Origin: Sphingopyxis italica
GTDB taxonomy: Bacteria > Pseudomonadota > Alphaproteobacteria > Sphingomonadales > Sphingomonadaceae
Length of the DNA stretch: 64,000 nucleotides
Direction: 5' to 3'
NCBI RefSeq assembly: GCF_011926545.1
Contig: NZ_JAATIT010000004.1
Location: forward strand, 434,001-498,000
The notes beneath the pieces were generated by a model. That model was given only the letters and a program-made list of their open reading frames with translations, was not told the DNA's origin and searched no databases. Below, piece by piece: positions 45,599-56,195 of this stretch. Position numbers and translations under genes: made by a program. The stretch's first letter is position 1; the number at the start of each line of letters is the position of its first letter.

Positions 45599-46111
45599 AT
45601 GAAAGATGCCGTCGAAGTGGTCGTGAACGACCGGATGCAGCAGGGCTATCGCTATAGGCGAACCGCGCCGATGGGCGGGTGTTTCGATCCCGGTTTCGAG
45701 CCCGAACTGACGCCAGCCGAGATGCTGAACCTCGGCATATTCTGCGGCAAATATATGACCGACTGCACCGCCGAATTCCCGGCGAGCTGGTTCAGGCGCG
45801 CGAAGCTCGCGCCCGAACGCCCCGACTGTTCGCTGAACTATTTCGGGATTCGGGCCAGCGTGTCGCTCCGCGTCTGGATCGAGAAGGGCTGGATCCATCC
45901 CGACGATCCGCGGGGCTGGTTTCAATGGTATTGCCGCTATTATTCTGGGCGGCGGATGCCGGACGAGGATCGCCGCCAGATCGCGCGATGGCGGGCGTTC
46001 CGGCGCCACGCCGCGCAGATACGCAAGCATTGCGAGCCGGGCGATCCCTTTTGCCGGCCGAAGCAACGGCAAGCGCTGCTGCAATGGGCCTATGACAGCC
46101 GCGATATCTAG
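45599..46111 (+). CDS. conserved hypothetical protein
   Basis: A 170-residue, Trp/Tyr/Arg-rich protein: MTDCTAEFPASWFRRAKLAP, CSLNYFGIRASVSLRVWIEK and RGWFQWYCRYYSGRRMPDED. Four or five Cys are spread along it. I have seen this pattern only as an uncharacterised protein in bacteria and some eukaryotes, and assign no function. Stands alone between the regulator and corA. Confidence 0.75.
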   Translation: MKDAVEVVVNDRMQQGYRYRRTAPMGGCFDPGFEPELTPAEMLNLGIFCGKYMTDCTAEFPASWFRRAKLAPERPDCSLNYFGIRASVSLRVWIEKGWIHPDDPRGWFQWYCRYYSGRRMPDEDRRQIARWRAFRRHAAQIRKHCEPGDPFCRPKQRQALLQWAYDSRDI

Positions 46112-46183
46112 CGACGGGTTAAAGACATTTCGCTTCAGGCGGGCGCGCACTATGTAACCCCCACATCAAGGGAGTTTTCGCCG

Positions 46184-47155
46184 ATGCCGATCATGGCCGC
46201 CCGCGTCTATCATGCCGGCAAGCTCGTCCGCGACCTCGGCCCGGACGAGGCGATTCCGGAGGATTGCGACCCCGGCGATTTTTTCTGGCTCGGCCTCTAC
46301 GAGCCGACGCCGGCCGAGCTTGCCGGTATCGCCAGGCGGTTCGGCCTGCATCCGCTCGCGGTCGAGGATGCGCTGAAGGCGAACCAACTCCCCAAGGTTG
46401 AAACCTATGGCGACCAGCTGTTCGTCATCTCCCGCACCGCCAATCTCGACGGCGATACGATCCAGCCGGGGGAGACGGCCTTCTTCATCGGTCCGCATTT
46501 CTTCGTCAGCGTCCGCCACGGGTCGGCGCGGACGCACACCGACGTCCGGGCGCGGCTCGAAACCCTGCCGGCGAAACTCGCGCACGGCCCCGACTATGTT
46601 CTCTATGCGGTGCTTGATTTCATTGTCGACGGCTATTTCCCGGTGATCGATGCGATCGAGGAGCGGATGTTGGGGGTCGAGGACAGCGTGATGGACACGC
46701 CGCTCGACGCTTCGGAAATTCGCCACCTTTACAAGCAGCGGCACGAGATCATCCGTTTCCAGCGGCTGGTCGGGATGATGAAGGAGGTCGCCGGCCGTTT
46801 GACGACCGACGATGATCTGCCGAATATCGACGCCGCGGTGCGCCCCTTTTACCGCGACGTCTGGGACCATGTGCAGCGCGCCGAATATCGTCTCAACGGG
46901 CTGCGCGACATTGCCGCGTCGGTGATCGAAACCAACGGCATGCTCGAACAGCAGCGTCAGGGCGTGATCACGCGGCAGCTCGCCGCCTGGGCGGCGATCC
47001 TCGCCGTGCCGACCGCGATCGCCGGCATCTACGGCATGAATTTCGAGTTCATGCCCGAACTCGACTGGGCCTTTGGCTATCCGTTCGCGCTGGCCCTGAT
47101 CTTTGGCGGTTCGGGGCTCGTCTTCTGGCGCTTCAAGCACATCGGCTGGCTTTGA
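46184..47155 (+). CDS. corA: magnesium/cobalt transporter CorA
   Basis: A 323-residue divalent cation channel. The long cytoplasmic funnel precedes two C-terminal membrane helices; the selectivity motif YGMNF is at about residues 282-286, followed by the loop FEFMPELDW and the last helix. The start ATG 46184 follows AAGGGAGTTTTC. Confidence 0.95.
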   Translation: MPIMAARVYHAGKLVRDLGPDEAIPEDCDPGDFFWLGLYEPTPAELAGIARRFGLHPLAVEDALKANQLPKVETYGDQLFVISRTANLDGDTIQPGETAFFIGPHFFVSVRHGSARTHTDVRARLETLPAKLAHGPDYVLYAVLDFIVDGYFPVIDAIEERMLGVEDSVMDTPLDASEIRHLYKQRHEIIRFQRLVGMMKEVAGRLTTDDDLPNIDAAVRPFYRDVWDHVQRAEYRLNGLRDIAASVIETNGMLEQQRQGVITRQLAAWAAILAVPTAIAGIYGMNFEFMPELDWAFGYPFALALIFGGSGLVFWRFKHIGWL

Positions 47156-47232
47156 CCTCTCGCGACGCATCGCTTGCCAGGGGCGGAGGCTTGTGGCAGG
47201 GGCGCACATCCCGCTGATGGCGACATTATTGG

Positions 47233-47308
47233 GGGCGCTTAGCTCAGTTGGTAGAGCATCTCGTTTACACCGAGAGGGTCGGCGGTTCGAGCCCGTCAGC
47301 GCCCACCA
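47233..47308 (+). tRNA. tRNA-Val, anticodon TAC
   Basis: A 76-base cloverleaf including encoded CCA. Acceptor GGGCGCT (47233-47239) pairs AGCGCCC (47298-47304). The D-arm holds AGCTCAGTTGGTAGAGC, the anticodon stem TCTCG/CGAGA encloses TTTACAC with anticodon TAC, and the T-arm carries GGTTCGAGCC. Anticodon TAC reads valine codons GTA and GTG. Confidence 0.97.
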
Positions 47309-47370
47309 CGAACCTTCCTTTCGATCGCGCGTTGGCGCTAGCGACCCTTAATCGCGCGAAAGGACATTCC

Positions 47371-47868
47371 ATGCCGACCAAACTCGATGGCTCTTGCCGC
47401 TGCGGCGCGGTTCGCTTTTCGGTGAAGAGCCACACGCCCGCTCCGTATCAGCTCTGTTATTGTTCGATCTGCCGCAAGCAGCAGGGCGGCGGTGGCTATG
47501 CGATCAACCTCGGCGCCGACGCGACGAGCCTGACGATCGATGGCGAGGAGCATCTGGGCCTCTATCGCGCGCGGATCGAGGATGACGAGCATCCGATATG
47601 CAAGCTGTCGAGTGGCGAACGGCGCTTCTGCCGTGAGTGCGGGTCGGCTCTATGGCTCTTGGATCCGGACTGGCCCGAACTCGTCCATCCCTTCGCAAGC
47701 GCGATCGATTCGGAGCTACCGACGCCGCCGTCACGCGTTCATCTGATGCTCAAATACAGGGCCGGCTGGGTCGAACCCGCCATCGGACCCGACGATGCGG
47801 CCTTCGACCTCTATTCTGAAAAATCGATCGAGGAATGGCACAAGGACGAAGGCGTCTGGGTTGCTTGA
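47371..47868 (+). CDS. GFA family zinc-binding protein
   Basis: A 165-residue protein of the glutathione-dependent formaldehyde-activating (GFA/Gfa-like) family. Zinc ligands: SCRCGAVRF, CYCSICRKQQGG, and RFCRECGSALW. Family members bind two zincs; enzymatic formaldehyde activation is doubtful for most. ATG 47371 follows AAAGGACATTCC. The frame extends upstream through the tRNA, which is clearly not coding. Confidence 0.92.
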   Translation: MPTKLDGSCRCGAVRFSVKSHTPAPYQLCYCSICRKQQGGGGYAINLGADATSLTIDGEEHLGLYRARIEDDEHPICKLSSGERRFCRECGSALWLLDPDWPELVHPFASAIDSELPTPPSRVHLMLKYRAGWVEPAIGPDDAAFDLYSEKSIEEWHKDEGVWVA

Positions 47869-47919
47869 TCTCGCCCCCGATCGGGCTAAGGGCAGCTATC
47901 CGGAAAAGAGGTTGCCGCC

Positions 47920-49377
47920 ATGAAACAACTGTTATTCGCTCTCGCCCCGATTCTGCTCGCTTTCGCGCCGCCTGCGCTAGCCGCGCCGAAGCAGGGCGAC
48001 GTGATCATCCGCCATGTCTCCATCGTCGATGTCGAAGCGGCGAAAACGATCGCAGAGCAAGCGGTGGTGCTGAAGGGCGAGGATATCGTGGCGGTCGGAA
48101 GCGATTCCGCGATCGCCAAAGACTGGCGGGCTGACCGGATAATCGAGGGCGAGGGGCGTTACCTCATCCCCGGCCTGTGGGACATGCACGTCCATTTCGG
48201 CGGCGGCCCCGAACTGATCGAAGAGAATAGGGCGCTGCTGCCGCTCTATGTCGCGAACGGCATCACGACGATCCGCGACGCGTCGGGCGACCTGCCCGAT
48301 CAGGTGCTCGCATGGCGCGGCGAGATTGCCGGCGGAAAACTGTTCGGACCCCGGCTGTTGACCTCGGGCGCCAAGATCGAAGGGATCGCGCCGGTGTGGA
48401 AAGGCACGATCGAGGTCGGCAGCGAGGCCGATGTGGATGCCGCGCTCGACCGCTTGAAAAACCGGGACAAGGTCGATTTCGTCAAGATCACCGACAGCAC
48501 GCTGAAACCCGAACTCTTCCTCTATGCGCTGCGGCGGGCGAAGGCGCTCGGCCTCAGGACGTCGGGGCACATCCCGATGGCCCTGACCGTCGATCAGGCG
48601 GTCGACGCGGGGATCAGTTCGATCGAGCATCTCGACTATGCCTATAATGCCGGCGCGAAGGACGAAGCCGCGATCGCCGCCGATTTCGCCGCAAAGCGCA
48701 TCGACCGTGCCGAGGCGAACCGCCGGCTCGACGCGGGATTCGATCGCGATACCGCGATGGCGGCCTATCGCCGCTTCGCCGCAAAGGGCGTGTTCGTGAC
48801 GCCGACGCTCAACGGCAGCCGCATCATCGCCTATCTTGACCGCGACGATCATTCGACGGACGAGCGTCTCGCCTATATCGGGCCGAAGCTGCGCAAGACC
48901 TATGACTGGCGGATCGAGCGCGCGGCGAAGGCCGATGCCGCGGCGATCGCGGCGCGACATAAGCAGATCGAGGATGTCGCCGCGATCCTGCCGATGCTCG
49001 CCGAAGCGGGGGTACCGATCATCGCGGGGACCGATGCGGGCTTTTTGAACAGCTTCAACTATCCCGGCTTCGGGCTGCACGACGAGATCGAGCTGTTCGT
49101 CGAAAAGGGCCTGACTCCGGCGCAGGCGCTCGCTTCGGCGACGCGTGCGGGTCCGGCATGGTTCGGCCAGCTCGATCGTTATGGCGCGATTCTGCCCGGC
49201 ATGGCGGCCGACCTTGTGTTGCTGACCAAGAATCCGCTCGAGGACATCGCGGCGACGCGCGCGATCGATACCGTGGTGTTGCGCGGCGTGGTTCAGGACC
49301 GCGCCGCGCTCGACAAGATGCTCGCCGACACACGGGCGAAGGTCGCGGCGTGGAATGCCGAGACCGCGGCGCGTTAG
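47920..49377 (+). CDS. secreted amidohydrolase family protein
   Basis: A 485-residue metal-dependent hydrolase with signal peptide (LLFALAPILLAFAPPALA). Metal ligands visible: LWDMHVHFGGG (HxH), SGHIPMAL, SSIEHLDYA and IAGTDAGF (Asp). It resembles the imidazolonepropionase/prolidase-like branch that cleaves cyclic amides or dipeptides in the periplasm; the exact substrate is unclear. Its 3' end overlaps convergently with the next gene by four bases. Confidence 0.9.
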   Translation: MKQLLFALAPILLAFAPPALAAPKQGDVIIRHVSIVDVEAAKTIAEQAVVLKGEDIVAVGSDSAIAKDWRADRIIEGEGRYLIPGLWDMHVHFGGGPELIEENRALLPLYVANGITTIRDASGDLPDQVLAWRGEIAGGKLFGPRLLTSGAKIEGIAPVWKGTIEVGSEADVDAALDRLKNRDKVDFVKITDSTLKPELFLYALRRAKALGLRTSGHIPMALTVDQAVDAGISSIEHLDYAYNAGAKDEAAIAADFAAKRIDRAEANRRLDAGFDRDTAMAAYRRFAAKGVFVTPTLNGSRIIAYLDRDDHSTDERLAYIGPKLRKTYDWRIERAAKADAAAIAARHKQIEDVAAILPMLAEAGVPIIAGTDAGFLNSFNYPGFGLHDEIELFVEKGLTPAQALASATRAGPAWFGQLDRYGAILPGMAADLVLLTKNPLEDIAATRAIDTVVLRGVVQDRAALDKMLADTRAKVAAWNAETAAR

Positions 49378-49649
49378 GGGATAACGGCGCGTGCGGATTG
49401 CCGTGCGCGCCAGACGCTCCACAGCGTGAACAGCCCCATCGCCGCCCAGACGATGTTGAGCACGGCCGACGGGATTGCGCCGTTATAGCCCGAGTTGACG
49501 ATGAAGCCGCCCGCACCGATCACATTCATCCACTGATAAAGATAGCTGCGTCCTTCGAGCTTGCCGAGCGACAGCAGGATATAGGCGGCGAGGATGATCG
49601 CCGCGGCGGTCCAGCCGACGACTTCGACGATGATGACTTCGGCGCCCAT
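49374..49649 (-). CDS. CBU_0592-like membrane protein
   Basis: A 91-residue membrane protein with three helices and the family pattern GWTAAAIILAAYILLSLGKL, then YLYQWMNVIGAGGFIVNSG and SAVLNIVWAAMGLFTLW. Function unknown. ATG 49649 follows GGAGAAG. It lies after acnA on the same strand with a terminator between. Confidence 0.82.
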   Translation of the reverse strand: MGAEVIIVEVVGWTAAAIILAAYILLSLGKLEGRSYLYQWMNVIGAGGFIVNSGYNGAIPSAVLNIVWAAMGLFTLWSVWRARQSARAVIP

Positions 49650-49664
49650 CGCGCTTCTTCTCCA

Positions 49665-49699
49665 AATGAAAACGCCCACCCCCATAGGGGGCGGGCGCT
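49665..49699 (-). terminator. terminator of acnA
   Basis: CGCCCACCCCC-ATA-GGGGGCGGGCG forms a strong stem with one bulge. Read on the minus strand it is followed by TTTTCATTT. It lies 24 bases past the acnA stop codon. Confidence 0.82.
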
Positions 49700-49722
49700 C
49701 ATAGCATCAGCTGTTTGCCGCG

Positions 49723-52398
<2,676 letters not shown>

Positions 52399-52600
52399 AG
52401 GATTGCAGTCCCCATGTTGGCGCGGCGGGGAATGACTGTCCGGTGGCGAAGCGGGAGAGCGGGGCCAGCGGGAGTCGCACGCGCGGGTTTATGTTGGCGC
52501 CGCCTTACGCCGGGGGGTGGGAAATGCAAGGGGGTGGGGGATTTGGTTCGCGCGGAGACGCGGAGGCGCGGAGGCGGAGAAAGGGCGCGCGTCCCAAACT

Positions 52601-52672
52601 CGTCACCCCGGACTTGATCCGGGGTCCATGCGGCGCCGGCGGAATGGATCCCGGATCAAGTCCGGGATGACG
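52601..52672. repeat. inverted repeat CGTCACCCCGGACTTGATCC type
   Basis: CGTCACCCCGGACTTGATCC followed by GGGGTCCAT pairs with ATGGATCCCGG and ATCAAGTCCGGGATGACG. It shares its outer ends with the element at 12171-12248. The preceding 52548-52580 region carries CGCGGAGACGCGGAGGCGCG, the same as in the arms at 60076. The 325-base gap upstream of acnA thus consists of two repeat families. Confidence 0.85.
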
Positions 52673-52680
52673 ATAAGAGG

Positions 52681-52715
52681 TGTAGTCCTTGACTACATTG
52701 TAGTTATAGACTACA
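52681..52715 (+). promoter_or_regulatory. tandem operators of the toxin-antitoxin operon
   Basis: Two 17-bp palindromes stand one base apart: TGTAGTC-CTT-GACTACA (perfect, 52681-52697) and TGTAGTT-ATA-GACTACA (one mismatch, 52699-52715). They end nine bases before the toxin start and overlap a TTGACT promoter box (52689). This is the standard layout for autoregulation by a toxin-antitoxin complex. Confidence 0.85.
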
Positions 52716-52723
52716 CATGTCCG

Positions 52724-52972
52724 ATGAAGCCGATCAGCTACACGCGATCCGCGATCAAGGCGCTGCGGCGCATGCCCGCGACCACATCGGCGCGGATCGT
52801 CGGCAAGATCGAGGCCTATGCCGCCGATCCCGCGTCGCAGGCGAATAATGTGAAGGCGCTGAAGGGCCGCGATGCGATCCGCCTGCGCGTCGGCGACTGG
52901 CGCGTGATCATGGAGGATGGCGTCGTGCTGGCGGTGCTGGAAATCGGCCCGCGCGGCAGCGTCTATGAATGA
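52724..52972 (+). CDS. RelE/ParE family toxin
   Basis: An 82-residue RelE-superfamily toxin: YTRSAIKALRRMPATTSARI, then LKGRDAIRLRVGDWRVIMED (the RLRVGDWRVI core) and VLEIGPRGSVYE. RelE toxins cut mRNA on the ribosome; ParE relatives poison gyrase. ATG 52724 is the start; the frame is open upstream through the operator. It precedes its partner by 12 bases (toxin first). Confidence 0.92.
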   Translation: MKPISYTRSAIKALRRMPATTSARIVGKIEAYAADPASQANNVKALKGRDAIRLRVGDWRVIMEDGVVLAVLEIGPRGSVYE

Positions 52973-52984
52973 AGGAATGATCCC

Positions 52985-53326
52985 ATGAACAAGATGGTGA
53001 CGATCCCCCGCGAAGAATATGACCGCCTCCGCGAAGCGGCCGAGGATCTGGCCGACCTGCGCGCCTATGACGGCACCAAGGCGGCGCTGGCGGCGGGCGA
53101 GGAGGAACTGGTGCCCGCCGAATACGCCAAGCGGCTGATCGCCGGCGAAAGCCCGCTGCGGGTGTGGCGCGAACTGCGCGGGCTGTCGCAGGTGGCGATG
53201 GGGAAGGTGTCGGGGGTCAACCGGGTGCAGATCGCCGATATCGAGGCCGGGCGCGGCAAGGGGTCGGTGGAGACGGTGCGGAAGCTGGCCGATGCGCTGG
53301 GGGTTCGGGTGGATGATTTGGTTTGA
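52985..53326 (+). CDS. Xre-type antitoxin
   Basis: A 113-residue protein. The N-terminal part (MVTIPREEYDRLREAAEDLA) resembles antitoxin dimer segments that wrap the toxin, and the C-terminal part is a Xre/Cro HTH (LRGLSQVAMGKVSGVNRVQI; RKLADALGVRVDDLV). It should bind RelE and the two palindromes upstream. Good site AAGGAATG before the ATG. Confidence 0.92.
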   Translation: MNKMVTIPREEYDRLREAAEDLADLRAYDGTKAALAAGEEELVPAEYAKRLIAGESPLRVWRELRGLSQVAMGKVSGVNRVQIADIEAGRGKGSVETVRKLADALGVRVDDLV

Positions 53327-53406
53327 GGGTAGGCGCTAATTGGTGATTGTTGCACCTGTAACCGAAATTGCCGCCCACCCTAATTGCACCGTCATTGGAT
53401 TTAAGA

Positions 53407-53668
53407 CTAAAAAGCAGCAAGTAAGACGATTCCGCCGATCAAGGCGCAGTCCGGAGTTTCAAAGCGGTTCGAAAATCGTTCGACACATCGCTTCAAAATC
53501 TCGACCATTTTAGGAACTTCGCGTTCTCGTTTTTCGATAAAGCCCAATTCCAACTGGGAGTATAGGGCGACATAATCTTCTTCTTTTTGCGACCGTGGCC
53601 CTTAAGAACCGACCGTCCTTTGTCGACACGAAATGACCTGTCAGGTGATCGTGGGCTAGCCATATATA
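53407..53668 (-). pseudogene. decayed small gene, frameshifted
   Basis: The roughly 490 bases after the antitoxin have no intact gene and are less GC-rich. On the minus strand, codons from 53668 read IWLAHDHLTGHFVSTKDGRF, then LRATVAK, and after one frame change EEDYVALYSQLELGFIEKRE ... ALIGGIVLLAAF with stop at 53407. Removing one base of the five-T run (plus strand 53584-53588) joins both. The joined piece is about 87 codons, with no clear start. No family recognised. Confidence 0.5.
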
Positions 53669-53891
53669 TCATCAGACGATGTGAAGTGCTTTCGTCAAGT
53701 GCTCATGCGCATGTGCGGGGAGCGGGAGCAGCGTGAGGGAATTTTTCTTCTTTCCTAAATTATCCAAATAGGTTCTAAATGATCCTGATTCATTCCAAGT
53801 GATTCGGGAGATGAGCTATGATGCGTAACGTGGAGCGGGGTTCGCGGGGGAAATCGGCTGTTGTTTCGGGCGGCGGTGAGGCGCGGAACGG

Positions 53892-53988
53892 GCCCTCCCC
53901 CAACCCCTCCCGCAAGCGGGAGGGGAGTCAGAAGGCGCTGCGTAAGGGCGCCACCCACCCCCGGCCCCTCCCTGAAAGGGAGGGGGTG
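53892..53988. repeat. CCTCCCC-type repeat, possibly read through in frame
   Basis: CCCTCCCCCAACCCCTCCCGC with GCGGGAGGGG, then CCCCTCCCTGAAAGGGAGGGG. This is the same class as at 25861 and 58284. The reading frame of the HTH gene downstream is open through it from 53818, but I take the gene to start after it. Confidence 0.7.
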
Positions 53989-54003
53989 AAGGAAAATCCC
54001 TTC

Positions 54004-54654
54004 ATGCCCGGGCTGCGCATTCGCGAGGATGGGTGGACGATGGTGCGGACGCGGCGGTTTCTGGCGGTGCTTGCGCAGTCGGGGTGCGTGACCGATGCGG
54101 CGCGCGTCGCGGGGATGAGCCGCAAGTCGGTGAACGACGCGCGGCGGCGCTTTGCCGCATTCGATCGCGCCTGTTCGACCGCGCTGGCGCGCGCGCAGCG
54201 CGGGCTTACGGCGATCGCCTATGAACGCGCGGTCGTGGGGCGCGAGATGGTGATCATTCGCGACGGCAAGGAGGTCGAGCGGCGGATCATGCCGTCGGAC
54301 TCGATGCTTGGGCTGCTCATCAAGCGCGGCGAGCTGGGCGCGGGCGAAGGTGGCGGCGGCGGCGGGGCAGCGGGGACGCATTACCGGCGCTATGACGGCG
54401 ATGCGGCGATCAGCGCCGAGGAGCATCTGGCAGGCTGGCGCTTCGACGGCGCGGGAATCAAATATTTCTATCCCGGAAGCGCGGTCGACAAGCTGGGCAG
54501 CAAGCTGGAGCGGATGCGCGCCCGGATGGTGGCCCAGGAGGCCGAGACCGGCGCGTGCATGCGCTGCGGCCAGTTCGCGAGGGGGGAAGCCGCCGGGCGG
54601 CTCGCCTCGCAGCGCGCCAGCGACGCGGCCCTGGCAGCCGCTTCTAGGTATTAA
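54004..54654 (+). CDS. HTH protein, unknown (terminase-small-subunit-like)
   Basis: A 216-residue protein. The N-terminal HTH (FLAVLAQSGCVTDAARVAGM then SRKSVNDARRRF) resembles that of phage terminase small subunits and resolvase-type HTHs; the middle ERAVVGREMVIIRDGKEVER is beta-rich; a Gly-rich linker and a C-x2-C pair (GACMRCGQF) follow. Start taken at ATG 54004 because the longer frame to 53818 is repeat DNA. It overlaps the convergent pilin gene by 11 bases. Confidence 0.65.
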   Translation: MPGLRIREDGWTMVRTRRFLAVLAQSGCVTDAARVAGMSRKSVNDARRRFAAFDRACSTALARAQRGLTAIAYERAVVGREMVIIRDGKEVERRIMPSDSMLGLLIKRGELGAGEGGGGGGAAGTHYRRYDGDAAISAEEHLAGWRFDGAGIKYFYPGSAVDKLGSKLERMRARMVAQEAETGACMRCGQFARGEAAGRLASQRASDAALAAASRY

Positions 54655-54808
54655 GCGCGTCGTTGATCGTCGTGAAGATGGTTTCGAGATTGAGGCCGAG
54701 CGTCTGGAAGGCGATGATGCACGCGAGCGCGATCAACGCGGCGATCAGGCCATATTCGATCGCGGTGGCGCCGCTTTGGTCCGCTAACAGTCCGGTTCCC
54801 CGCATCAT
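54644..54808 (-). CDS. Flp family type IVb pilin
   Basis: A 54-residue Flp-type pilin: ADQSGATAIEYGLIAALIAL has the G/A-T-A-I-E-Y-G-L-I signature, with cleavage before the hydrophobic helix. ATG 54808 follows AGGGACAAGCGG. No tad/cpa secretion genes are near, so it is an isolated pilin gene, depending on a system elsewhere. Confidence 0.93.
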   Translation of the reverse strand: MMRGTGLLADQSGATAIEYGLIAALIALACIIAFQTLGLNLETIFTTINDALNT

Positions 54809-54915
54809 CCGCTTGTCCCTTCGGTCTTGGTCCGGTGCCGCGATAAGACGGCGCGGGTGGGGAGCGGGTTGAGGAAGAGGCTTAACGCGCCGATAAGCCG
54901 GGGCTTGCCGCGCGA

Positions 54916-56094
54916 TCAGCCGCCGTTGGCGCTGCGCACCGGCTTGGGGGCGAAGGCGCGGACGCGGTTGCGCCCCGTTCGCTTGGCTTCGTAGAGCGCC
55001 TGGTCGGCTTCGTGCATCAGCGCGGGCAGGCCGGTGCCGGGGGCGCCGATCGCGATGCCGAAGCTCGCGGTGGGGCAGAGGCTGGCCGGGATGCGGCCGG
55101 CGCAGGCGGCGGCGAGGCCGGTGCGGACCGCCTCGGCGAGCTGGCGCGCCGCCTCGATACCCGCGCCGGGGAGGAGCAGCGCGAACTCCTCGCCGCCGAT
55201 GCGTCCCGCGACCATCTCGGCGGGGCCGATCAGCCGGACATGCGCGCCGAAGGCGGCGATGATCGCGTCGCCAACCGCGTGGCCGTGATTGTCGTTGACC
55301 GACTTGAACCGGTCGAGGTCGGCGATGATCAGCGCGACGGAGCGCCGTTCCTCGAGGCAGCGGCGGAGCGCGGTCGCGGCCTGGGTTTCGAACCCGCGGC
55401 GGTTGAGCAGGCCCGAGAGATTGTCGGCGTCGACCTCGCGGCGGAGCTCGGCGATCTGGTCGACCGCGACCGCGACCATCAGGCTGATCGCGGCGGCGAT
55501 CGACACCATCGCCTGGCTGAACTGGACGGTGGTCCAATAGAGCGATTGCTGGAAGCCGACATAATCGTCGAAGCCGCCGTGGAGCGAGAGCAAGACGGCG
55601 GGGCGGACGATGAGGTTGAGCGCCGAGATCGCCGCGACCCAGAAGAGCACGCGGTCGATGAGGTGGCGCTTTTCGATCGGCCAGAGCGCGACGACGACCA
55701 TGATCGCGATGATGCCGGCGCCGATGCTGATCGACAGGATGCGCGCGGCGATGCTGGGGCTGGCGAGGAGGAACCAGAGGAAGACCGCGATCGAGATCGC
55801 GACGGTCGCCGCCATCGTGCGCCACGGGACGGGGAGCGCATAGCGTTTGATGATCGCGGCGGCGAACAGCACGCCGGTGATGAGGAAGAGGAAATTGGCG
55901 GGAAGCCGCTGCAGCTCCATCGGGAGGACGGGGCCGACGTCCTGGATCAGGAAGGCGAGCGCGGTCGCGGTATAGGCGCCGGCGGCATAAGCCACGTACC
56001 GCTCGCGGCGGTTCAGCCACAGCAGGAAAAAAGCGACAGCGAACAGCAGGCCGATGCCCGGGTTGAGCAGCGAGATGAATAATTGTCCGTTCAC
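54916..56094 (-). CDS. membrane diguanylate cyclase
   Basis: Makes cyclic di-GMP. 392 residues: a membrane sensor of about six helices (residues 5-215, like MASE domains) and a C-terminal GGDEF domain with DNLSGLLNRRGFE, ADLDRFKSVNDNHGHAVGD and the active-site motif GGEEF at about 301-305, which is a catalytically competent version. GTG start at 56094. It ends near the Flp pilin gene on the same strand. Confidence 0.93.
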   Translation of the reverse strand: MNGQLFISLLNPGIGLLFAVAFFLLWLNRRERYVAYAAGAYTATALAFLIQDVGPVLPMELQRLPANFLFLITGVLFAAAIIKRYALPVPWRTMAATVAISIAVFLWFLLASPSIAARILSISIGAGIIAIMVVVALWPIEKRHLIDRVLFWVAAISALNLIVRPAVLLSLHGGFDDYVGFQQSLYWTTVQFSQAMVSIAAAISLMVAVAVDQIAELRREVDADNLSGLLNRRGFETQAATALRRCLEERRSVALIIADLDRFKSVNDNHGHAVGDAIIAAFGAHVRLIGPAEMVAGRIGGEEFALLLPGAGIEAARQLAEAVRTGLAAACAGRIPASLCPTASFGIAIGAPGTGLPALMHEADQALYEAKRTGRNRVRAFAPKPVRSANGG

Positions 56095-56195
56095 ACTAGC
56101 GCTTTCTGCCCCCGCCCCCGGCGGTAGCAGCCGCGTAGATAACGAAGCGTTACTTTTCGGGGAGTTAAGTCACGGTAACGTGGGCAGCCGGGCGC

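Noticed and set aside
47248..47370. Upstream extension of the GFA protein through the tRNA
   Set aside because: The frame is open only by chance across tRNA-Val; the ATG at 47371 has a ribosome-binding site and starts the family sequence.
54004..54654. Prophage remnant around the terminase-like HTH protein
   Set aside because: No large terminase, capsid, integrase or att-like repeat is present; the HTH resemblance alone is too weak.
54644..56020. A 458-codon minus-strand ORF across the GGDEF gene
   Set aside because: Most of it is an alternative frame of the diguanylate cyclase gene, Arg/Pro-rich. Only the last 54 codons, the Flp pilin, are real.
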